A stretch of DNA of 54,592 nucleotides from assembly GCA_035651955.1 (NCBI GenBank), contig DASRES010000005.1, positions 1 to 54,592 on the forward strand. The letters run 5' to 3'. Shown here piece by piece: positions 48,797 to 54,592 of this stretch (the stretch's first letter is position 1; the number at the start of each line of letters is the position of its first letter). Below the pieces are notes generated by a model, which searched no databases, was not told where the DNA came from, and worked only from the letters and a program-made list of their open reading frames with translations. This DNA comes from Acidimicrobiia bacterium. GTDB taxonomy: Bacteria; Actinomycetota; Acidimicrobiia; IMCC26256; JAMXLJ01. The position numbers and the translations under genes were made by a program.

Positions 48797-49636
48797 TCAG
48801 GGCGTGGTGACGGGGGTGTCCGTCGTCGCGGCCGAGACGTTCGGTGCGACGACGACGATCTCGACGCGCCGGTTGACGGCCCGGCTCGCGTCGTCGGTGT
48901 TGGGGACGAGGGGACGCTGGTCGGCGTAGCCCGCGGCCGACAGCCGGGCCGGGTTCAGGCCCTTCACGTCGACGAGGTACCGCAGCACGGTCGTGGCGCG
49001 GGCGGTCGACAGCTCCCAGTTCGACGGGAAGGCGGGCGTCGCGATCGGCCGGTCGTCGGTGTGGCCCTCGACCGAGAGCGGCTCGGGCAGGGTGGCGAGC
49101 GCGGGCGCGAGCTGGTCGAGGACGCGCTGGCCCTCGGGGCGCAGCGCGGCCGAGCCGCTGTCGAAGAGCACGCCGTCGGTGACGATGTTGATGACGAGGC
49201 CGCGCGGGTCGAGACGGAACTTGACCGAGTTGCCGAGGCCCGCGGCCTGGAGGCGCTGCTCGATCTCGCTCTGCGTCTCGAGGAGCGTCTTGCGCTGCTC
49301 GGCGGCGGCTTTCTGCGCGTCCTGCTGTGACTGCAGGGCCTGTGCGGCTGCGTCGCGCTGGCTCGCGCTCATGCCGTCGAAGAAGCCGTTGCCACCCTGG
49401 ATCGGTGTCGAGCCGCCCGCGGGCAGCACCGCGGACGCCTCCGTCCCGCCGCCGCCGAGCGCCTTGTTCAGCGAGTGGGCGAACTTCTGGAACTTGGCGA
49501 GGTCGATGCTCGACATCGCGAAGAGCACGATGAACAGCGCGGCGAGCAGGGTGATCATGTCGGCGTACGACACGAGCCACCGCTCGTGGTTCTCGTGCTC
49601 CTCCTCTTCCTCGTGCTTGCGACGACGGCCGGCCAT
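48797..49636 (-). CDS. motB: Flagellar stator protein MotB
   Basis: 279 residues. Basic/acidic start, membrane helix with the proton-binding Asp26 (WLVSYADMITLLAALFIVL), plug-like segment KFQKFAHSLNKALGGGG, a coiled stretch (about 85-110), and the OmpA peptidoglycan-binding domain: VEGHTDDRPIATPAFPSNWE, LSTARATTVLRYLVD. motA lies 1 nt upstream. Confidence 0.95.
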   Translation of the reverse strand: MAGRRRKHEEEEEHENHERWLVSYADMITLLAALFIVLFAMSSIDLAKFQKFAHSLNKALGGGGTEASAVLPAGGSTPIQGGNGFFDGMSASQRDAAAQALQSQQDAQKAAAEQRKTLLETQSEIEQRLQAAGLGNSVKFRLDPRGLVINIVTDGVLFDSGSAALRPEGQRVLDQLAPALATLPEPLSVEGHTDDRPIATPAFPSNWELSTARATTVLRYLVDVKGLNPARLSAAGYADQRPLVPNTDDASRAVNRRVEIVVVAPNVSAATTDTPVTTP

Positions 49637-49637
49637 G

Positions 49638-50417
49638 TCACGCCGCCCGTTCGGCCTCGAGCGCCTCGCGCTCCTTGTCGGGCAGGAACGAGAGCAGCTT
49701 CTGCTCGATCACGCGGGGGTTCGACCCGGCTTGGATCGACAGGATCCCCTCGAGCACGAGCTCCATGTGCTGGGCCTCGGCCTCCGCGATCCGCTTGAGC
49801 TTGTTGGACAGCGGCAGGTAGATCGCGTTCGCGAAGAGGACGCCGTAGAACGTCGCGACGAACGCGCCGGCGATGCCCTCACCCGCGGACGCGGGGTCGG
49901 ACAGGTTGCCGAGCACGTGCATCAGGCCCATGACCGCGCCGACGATGCCGAGCGTGGGCGAGAAACCGCCCATGTCCGCGAAGAACTTCGCGGGCACCTT
50001 GCTGTGCGCCTTCTTCGACGCGACCTCGGCCTCGAGGATCTCGCGCAGCTCCTCCGGGTCGGTGCCGTCGACCGCGAGCATGATCCCCTTCTTGAGGAAG
50101 GGGTCCTCGATCGTCTTCGCGCCCTCCTCGAGCGCGAGGAGACCTTCCTTGCGGGCACGTTCGGCGAACTCGACGACGAGCTCGATGGAGCCCGCGGCCG
50201 ACTCGACCTTGCCCGTGAAGGCCTGCTTCAGCCCGCCGACGATCGACGAGATGTCGGCCTTCGTGTAACCCGCGAGCGCGACGAGGAAGCTCGGGATCAC
50301 GACGATCATGAACGCGGGGATGCCGATCAGCGCCCCGGGCTGCGCGCCCTCCATGATCCCGCCGACGAGGACGAGGAGGATGCCGCCGACGACGCCGACG
50401 AGGGTCAGCGGGTCCAC
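49638..50417 (-). CDS. motA: Flagellar stator protein MotA
   Basis: 259 residues from GTG 50417. Four helices: GVVGGILLVLVGGIMEGAQP, FMIVVIPSFLVALAGYTKAD, then PTLGIVGAVMGLMHVLGNLS and AFVATFYGVLFANAIYLPLS. The cytoplasmic loop (85-150) carries the usual charged torque region (ERARKEGLLALEEGAKTIED). Together with MotB it makes a proton-type stator, judged from the Asp-based MotB. Follows flbD by 1 nt. Confidence 0.95.
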   Translation of the reverse strand: MDPLTLVGVVGGILLVLVGGIMEGAQPGALIGIPAFMIVVIPSFLVALAGYTKADISSIVGGLKQAFTGKVESAAGSIELVVEFAERARKEGLLALEEGAKTIEDPFLKKGIMLAVDGTDPEELREILEAEVASKKAHSKVPAKFFADMGGFSPTLGIVGAVMGLMHVLGNLSDPASAGEGIAGAFVATFYGVLFANAIYLPLSNKLKRIAEAEAQHMELVLEGILSIQAGSNPRVIEQKLLSFLPDKEREALEAERAA

Positions 50418-50418
50418 G

Positions 50419-50676
50419 TCAGTCCTCCGGGTCGAGCGTCGGCACCACGCGCAGCGCTGGCACGGGCGGCGCGGGCGTCTCGGCGGCCTGGACGAGAGCG
50501 ACGATCGACGCGCGGTAGTCGCGCACGCGGGCCACGACCTCGGCCACGCCCTCCTCGACGACGTACTTCGTGCCGTCGACGAGCGTGATCACCGTGTCGG
50601 GGGTCCCCTCGACACGTTCGATGAGGTCGCAATTGAGCGCGAACGGCGGCCCGTTCAGCCTCGTCAGCGTGATCAT
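50419..50676 (-). CDS. flbD: FlbD family flagellar protein
   Basis: 85 residues from ATG 50676. MITLTRLNGPPFALNCDLIE, RVEGTPDTVITLVDGTKYVV and EEGVAEVVARVRDYRASIVA are the full FlbD (small, SwrD-type) pattern. SwrD in Bacillus raises motor torque by supporting MotA/MotB, matching its place just before motA. Longer upstream frames run through the tandem repeats and are not credible. Confidence 0.9.
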   Translation of the reverse strand: MITLTRLNGPPFALNCDLIERVEGTPDTVITLVDGTKYVVEEGVAEVVARVRDYRASIVALVQAAETPAPPVPALRVVPTLDPED

Positions 50677-50772
50677 CGTTCTCCGTCCCTGGAAACGCCT
50701 GCGGCCCGGTCCGTGGCCGTGTCTGAACCATCGGCCCGCGACGGCGGGAGATGAGGAGTCCCAAACCGGACG

Positions 50773-50964
50773 GTGCGGACGAAGCCGGGCCGTGCCCGGA
50801 GGGCGGGACGGCCCGGCCCGAGGGAGCCATGGACCAGTGCGGACGGAGCCGGGCCGTGCCCGGAGGGCGGGACGGCCCGGCCCGAGGGAGCCATGGACAA
50901 GTGCGGACGGAGCCGGGCCGTGCCCGGAGGGCGGGACGGCCCGGCCCGAGGGAGCCATGGACAT
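50773..50964. repeat. Three tandem 64-bp palindromic repeats, family B
   Basis: Units start at 50773, 50837 and 50901 and are nearly identical: GTGCGGACGGAGCCGGGCC, then GTGCCCGGAGGGCGGGACGG, then CCCGGCCCGAGGGAGCCATG. Each can fold with arms CGGGCCGT/ACGGCCCG and inner GCCC/GGGC. The unit is not a multiple of 3, so open frames across it are artefacts. It lies in the 352-nt gap between flgE and flbD, which holds no gene. A diverged single copy is at 21421-21480. Confidence 0.92.
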
Positions 50965-50969
50965 CGACA

Positions 50970-50999
50970 GGCCGGACACGCGTTGACGCGTGCCCGGCC
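50970..50999 (-). terminator. Terminator-like hairpin after flgE
   Basis: GGCCGGACACGCGT pairs with ACGCGTGCCCGGCC (13 of 14) around a TG loop. On the minus strand it follows the flgE stop (51029) by about 30 nt. If active, flbD-motA and the genes beyond need a promoter of their own within 50677-50969. Confidence 0.65.
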
Positions 51000-51028
51000 C
51001 GTCCGTTGATCAGGAGGTCGTCAGGTGC

Positions 51029-52522
51029 TTACTGCTTCAGGTTGACGAGGTCCTGGAGCATCTGGTCCGAGGTCGTGATGACCTTGGCGTTCGCCTGGAA
51101 GCCGCGCTGGGCGACGATCAGCTCGGTGAACTCCTGGGCGAGGTCCACGTTGCTCATCTCGAGCGTGCCCGACGACAGCGTCCCCCGGCCGCCCGAGCCG
51201 GCCGTGCCGACCTGGGGCAGGCCGGAGTCGCTCGACTGGCGGTACATGGAGTCGCCGGCCTTCTCGAGACCCGCCGGGTTGGTGAAGCTCGCGAGCGCGA
51301 TCTGCCCGAGGGCCTGGCTCCGGCCGTTCGAGAACACGCCCGTGACGACACCGTCGTTCGAGATCGAGAACGACTGCAGCGAGCCGATCGCCGAGCCGTC
51401 CTGCGACAGCGCCGCGAAGCTGTTCGAGCCGGCGAACTGGACCAGCGCGTCCGGCGCACCGGCCGTGCCGACGCCGATCGCGACGGGCGCGGTGAAGTTC
51501 GTGCCCATCGCTGCGTTCATCGCCGCGGTGAACGTGATTGGGGGCAGCGCGATGTTCGCGTTCTTCGGCATGCCGGTGTTCGGGTCGAACACGAGCGACG
51601 GCAGCGTGCCGTAGAGGTTGACGGGCGGGTTCGCCGGGTTGGCGTCGGGCGCGGTCGCCGACACGTCCCACACGTTGCCGTCCGTCGCGATCGCGGTCTG
51701 CACACCGGTCGCGGTGGCGGTCGCCGCGTTCGACAGCGTGACCGTCGTGCCGTTCGTGACCGACGCGATCGTCGTGCCGGCCGGGATGCCCGCACCGGTG
51801 ATCGCCTTGCCGACGTCCGCTGCGGTGAAGTTCGCCGTCGCGGACGTGAGCGTCGTGCTGCCGTTCGTCGTCGAGCCGTCGAGGACCGTGCGGTTGGCCG
51901 CCTTCGTCAGCGTCAACGTGATCTTCACGGCCTTGCCCTGCGCGTCGTACACGGTGATGCCGGTGTTCAGCGCGGTGCCCGTCGTGGCGTCGGCCGGCAG
52001 GTTGCCGCCGAGCGTCATGTTCTGGGTCTCGGTCGGCGGGAGCGTCTGGCCGAGCGGCATGCGGATGTCGGTCGTCGGCGCGTTCGTCGCGATCGCCCCG
52101 TTGTTGGCGAGCCAGCCCTGCACGATGCTGCCGTCGGGCGTCGTGAGCGCGCCGTTCGCGTCGAACGAGAACGCGCCGAGCCGCGTGAACAGCATCTGCG
52201 CGCCGTTGCGCACCTCGAAGAACCCGTCGCCCTGGATCGACAGGTCGGTGGAACGACCGGTGAGCTGCGACGCGCCCTGCGCGAAGTTCGTCGTGATCGA
52301 ACCGACCTTCACGCCGAGGCCGACCTGCGCGGGGTTCGTGCCGCCGAGGCCGTTCTGCGGCGCGCCCGCGCCGGTGAGCAGCTGGCTGAGCAGGTCCTGG
52401 AACACGACGCTGCTCGACTTGTAGCCGGCCGTGTTGACGTTCGCGATGTCGTTGCCGATCACGTCCATCAACGTCTGGCTGGCACGGAGTCCGGACACGC
52501 CGGAGAACATGGAACGAAGCAT
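51029..52522 (-). CDS. flgE: Flagellar hook protein FlgE with an inserted module
   Basis: 497 residues from ATG 52522 (AAGGAG 13 nt upstream). N-terminal D0: MLRSMFSGVSGLRASQTLMD, VIGNDIANVNTAGYKSSSVV; mid DLSIQGDGFFEVRNGAQM; C-terminal D0: SNVDLAQEFTELIVAQRGFQ, ANAKVITTSDQMLQDLVNLK. Residues about 212-278 (STTNGSTTLTSATANFTAAD, VGKAITGAGIPAGTTIASVT) are an extra Thr/Ala/Gly-rich module of the kind seen in phage tail and surface proteins, set in the exposed D2 region. Followed by a hairpin. Confidence 0.93.
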   Translation of the reverse strand: MLRSMFSGVSGLRASQTLMDVIGNDIANVNTAGYKSSSVVFQDLLSQLLTGAGAPQNGLGGTNPAQVGLGVKVGSITTNFAQGASQLTGRSTDLSIQGDGFFEVRNGAQMLFTRLGAFSFDANGALTTPDGSIVQGWLANNGAIATNAPTTDIRMPLGQTLPPTETQNMTLGGNLPADATTGTALNTGITVYDAQGKAVKITLTLTKAANRTVLDGSTTNGSTTLTSATANFTAADVGKAITGAGIPAGTTIASVTNGTTVTLSNAATATATGVQTAIATDGNVWDVSATAPDANPANPPVNLYGTLPSLVFDPNTGMPKNANIALPPITFTAAMNAAMGTNFTAPVAIGVGTAGAPDALVQFAGSNSFAALSQDGSAIGSLQSFSISNDGVVTGVFSNGRSQALGQIALASFTNPAGLEKAGDSMYRQSSDSGLPQVGTAGSGGRGTLSSGTLEMSNVDLAQEFTELIVAQRGFQANAKVITTSDQMLQDLVNLKQ

Positions 52523-52608
52523 TTGGGGGAGTGCTCCTTGCTCGTGGTGGGGTGAGAGAGAGAGGGGGTCGGGCGGTCGTGCGCGGGGTGCGCCGGCCGC
52601 GGGGCGGG

Positions 52609-53037
52609 CTACGTCTTGTTCACCTCCGTGACCGAGGACATCGGGATGTCGCTCCCGGTGCTCAGCGTGAGCGACGGCGGATTCGCGTTCGTCGGGTCGA
52701 ACTTCACGGCGGTGACGGTGGCCGAGGTCGACGTGCCGTTGTCGTTGTACGTGACCGTCTTGCCGACGAGCGCGCTCGCCATGACCATCTGGTTCGCGTT
52801 CGTCTGCTGCTGCACGGTCGTGGTCAGGTTCTGCAGCTGCTCGAGCACGCTGAACTGCGCGGACTGCGACATGAACTGCGTCGGGTCGGTCGGCTCGAGC
52901 GGGTTCTGGTACTGGAGCTCGGCGACGAGCAGCTTCAGGAACGTGTCCTTGCCGAACTGGTCGGGCCGGTTGATCTGGGGCGGCTGGTTCGTGCCCGCGT
53001 ACGGGTTCGTCGTGAGCGACGGGTCGATCGCGGTCAT
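52609..53037 (-). CDS. flgD: Flagellar hook assembly protein FlgD
   Basis: 142 residues from ATG 53037 (AGGAGG nine nt upstream); a GTG at 53064 that overlaps the fliK stop is less likely. FlgD signature: FGKDTFLKLLVAELQYQNPL, EPTDPTQFMSQSAQFSVLEQ. The C-terminal part has VGKTVTYNDNGTSTSATVTA but is short, lacking the FlgD Ig-like/TUDOR pair of E. coli FlgD (about 230 residues). Caps the growing hook. Confidence 0.92.
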   Translation of the reverse strand: MTAIDPSLTTNPYAGTNQPPQINRPDQFGKDTFLKLLVAELQYQNPLEPTDPTQFMSQSAQFSVLEQLQNLTTTVQQQTNANQMVMASALVGKTVTYNDNGTSTSATVTAVKFDPTNANPPSLTLSTGSDIPMSSVTEVNKT

Positions 53038-53060
53038 GTCGTGGTCCTCCTCGTTCCTCG

Positions 53061-54506
53061 TCACACGCGCACGTCGACGAGCGCGTCGCTCGACGTGGGC
53101 GCGTAGGCGGGTCCTGTCGTCGCGACGTCCGTGACGTCGTCGGTGCCGGAGCGGCTCGTCGTGCCGTCGCGATTCGCCGCGTTCGCGGTGTCGCGCTCCG
53201 CCGCGTCGGCACTGCCGTGCCTCGCGGCGTCACCGTTGCTGACGACCACGCCGCCCGTGCGCAGGCCGGCCGACTGCAGCCCGTCGCGCAGGTCGTGCAG
53301 CGCGTCGCGCAGGAGCGCGCTCGTCGACGCGTGGTCGGCCTGCAGGTGCAGGTTGACCTCCCCGCGCTCGAGCCGTACCTCGACCTGGACGCGACCGAGG
53401 TCGGCCGGGTGGAGATCGACGGTGATGCGGTACGACCCGTCGGGCTGGTCGCGCAACGGCTCGACGACCGAGACGAGCTGCGCGACCGGTGTCGTCACCA
53501 CCGGGTTGGGCGGTGCCGCGGGCGCGGGTGGTGCGGCGACCTGGGTCGGGTTCGCGGTCGGCTGCGGCGTCGCGATCGCAGGTGTCTGCGCGACGGTCGG
53601 GTTCGACGGTTGCGCGGCGTGCGACGGCGCGGGCGCGGGTGCTGTGCTGCTGTCGTGGCCCGAGGCCGTCGACGTCGCAGTCGCCGTGGCCGTGGCGGTG
53701 GTGGCCGACGACGGGCGCGCGCCGGGAGCATCGTCGTGGGTGCCGTCGTGCGGTCCGCCGTCCGACGTCGTGGGTGACACCGGTTGCGCAGTGGCCGCGG
53801 CCGCTGTCGTGCTCGTGGCCGTGGTCGGGGTGGGTGCGGCCGTGGTGGTCCCGCGTGCGCTCGCCGGGCTCGGCCCGGCCTGCGGCGTAGGGTCGTCGTC
53901 CGGCGCGACCGTGCTCGCGTCCGTGGCGGCGCCGTTCGCCGTTCCGATGTGGCCGGAGGCGGGGTCCGCGGTCGCGGCTCCGATCGGCGCGGCGGTGGGC
54001 GCCGCCGGGGGCGCGACGTCGTCGCGCGGCAGCGTCGCGGGGGCGGGCTGCGTCGCCGCCGACGTGACCGGGGTGGGCGCGGCCGGGTCGCCCGCAGCGA
54101 GGTTCGCGTCGACGCGTGTCGTCGCGGCCGCTGTCGCGGCGTTCGGCGAACCCGGCGCGTCGGCTCCCACCCGGTCGGGTGCGGCCACCGGTGTGACCGA
54201 CGCTGCGACCGGTGCGTCCGTCTGCTGCTCGTTCGTTGCCGGCAGGGGCGCCGGAGCAGAGTTCGGGTCGTTGCCGCCTGGCGCGGTCGCCGCGTGCGTG
54301 CTCGCGCCGGGGGTCGCGCCGGCGGCCCCTCTCGCCGGCGGCGGGGACGTCGGCGTCGCCGGCTGCGACGACTGCGGCGTGAGGCCGGCGAGCACCGCGA
54401 GGAACTGCGCGCCCGCGCTCGGGCCGGCACCGTTCATGGTGTCGTCGTCGCCGCGGCTGACGCGCGTCGTGGGTGTCGTCGGCGCGTCCGCCGTCGTGAT
54501 CCTCAT
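53061..54506 (-). CDS. fliK: Flagellar hook-length control protein FliK
   Basis: About 481 residues from ATG 54506, which has GGAGG six nt upstream (ATG 54512 overlaps an upstream stop). A very long Ala/Thr/Pro-rich disordered region (residues 25-340), then the Flg_hook domain: VSVVEPLRDQPDGSYRITVD, LHPADLGRVQVEVRLERGEV, NLHLQADHASTSALLRDALH. The extended part acts as ruler during hook growth, and the C-terminus signals to FlhB. Placed before flgD and flgE, as usual. Confidence 0.92.
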   Translation of the reverse strand: MRITTADAPTTPTTRVSRGDDDTMNGAGPSAGAQFLAVLAGLTPQSSQPATPTSPPPARGAAGATPGASTHAATAPGGNDPNSAPAPLPATNEQQTDAPVAASVTPVAAPDRVGADAPGSPNAATAAATTRVDANLAAGDPAAPTPVTSAATQPAPATLPRDDVAPPAAPTAAPIGAATADPASGHIGTANGAATDASTVAPDDDPTPQAGPSPASARGTTTAAPTPTTATSTTAAAATAQPVSPTTSDGGPHDGTHDDAPGARPSSATTATATATATSTASGHDSSTAPAPAPSHAAQPSNPTVAQTPAIATPQPTANPTQVAAPPAPAAPPNPVVTTPVAQLVSVVEPLRDQPDGSYRITVDLHPADLGRVQVEVRLERGEVNLHLQADHASTSALLRDALHDLRDGLQSAGLRTGGVVVSNGDAARHGSADAAERDTANAANRDGTTSRSGTDDVTDVATTGPAYAPTSSDALVDVRV

Positions 54507-54508
54507 CG

Positions 54509-54592
54509 TCATCCTCCGATCGCGGACCCGGCCGACGGCAGGATGCGGCGGATCGCGGTGATGTTCTGCGGGAGCGGCGCGAGCTTCACGAC
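54509..54592 (-). CDS. C-terminal end of an upstream gene, partial
   Basis: Minus-strand frame open from the right edge to TGA 54509-54511: VVKLAPLPQNITAIRRILPS then AGSAIGG. Only about 27 residues are visible, so the product is not identifiable; in comparable loci fliI, fliJ or a muramidase gene precedes fliK. Its stop overlaps the first of two ATGs of fliK, which supports an operon continuing past the window. Confidence 0.5.
   Translation of the reverse strand, partial: VVKLAPLPQNITAIRRILPSAGSAIGG

Noticed and set aside
50773-50964. CRISPR array
   Set aside because: The three units are contiguous with no variable spacers and are internally palindromic over most of their length; no cas genes are near.
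50673-50979. Longer FlbD or separate proteins reading through the tandem repeats
   Set aside because: The 64-bp unit shifts frame at each copy, so these open frames are artefacts; flbD has a good ATG at 50676.

Overview
The window is very GC-rich, gene-dense DNA with GTG/TTG starts, long runs of 1-4 nt start/stop overlaps, Ltp2/ChsH-type steroid side-chain genes, many luciferase-like (LLM) oxidoreductases and a DUF1918 protein. This points to an actinobacterium. A complete-looking chemotaxis/flagellar locus with FlbD, FliO and FliL, beside actinobacterial lipid catabolism, fits a motile Acidimicrobiia-like lineage best; that placement is inference.

Layout. (1) 1-1.2 kb: a partial minus-strand gene with lower third-position GC and an overlapping broken reading frame lie beside a tRNA-Lys(UUU); this may be a genomic-island edge. 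(2) 1.4-6.1 kb: DUF1918 protein, CocE/NonD hydrolase, a secreted protein, a Yx(FWY)xxD-repeat lipoprotein, a methyltransferase and a DinB protein. (3) 6.2-13.9 kb: a tightly coupled plus-strand catabolic operon: SCP2-like/phytanoyl-CoA dioxygenase fusion, HMG-CoA-lyase-like enzyme without the usual active-site Cys, acetoacetyl-CoA synthetase, class II aldolase, amidohydrolase-2 and an acyl-CoA ligase. (4) 13.8-17.9 kb: a second repeat lipoprotein, two small proteins, then a four-gene operon with 4-nt overlaps: UGSC-family protein (CGSC form), unknown partner, NifU-C-like protein, MarR regulator. (5) 17.9-31.2 kb: steroid/lipid-type catabolism: TetR, LLM oxidoreductases, aldehyde dehydrogenase with a KstR-like operator, SDRs, MarR, a one-chain ChsH2-DUF35-ChsH1 fusion followed by Ltp2, an NTF2-like protein and a binding lipoprotein. 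(6) 31.4-38.1 kb: plus-strand chemotaxis operon cheA-cheW-cheY-cheB-cheR-cheX-cheY-cheC/X-like. (7) 38.9-54.6 kb: minus-strand flagellar locus, read from the right end: fliK-flgD-flgE-flbD-motA-motB-fliL-fliM-fliN-fliO-fliP-fliQ-fliR-flhB-flhA-flhF-like-small membrane protein.

How it works together. The che and fli/flh/mot genes build a flagellum and its chemosensory control; no MCP, FliG, FliF, flagellin or FlhG gene lies here. The catabolic blocks look like acyl-CoA pathways for bulky or branched/steroidal acids. At least two dispersed palindromic repeat families (A: 17.9, 19.9 and 27.9 kb; B: 21.4 kb plus a threefold 64-bp array at 50.8 kb) sit between genes, and several other intergenic hairpins punctuate the motility operons. 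All names come from reading translations and motifs by eye; no database search was possible.
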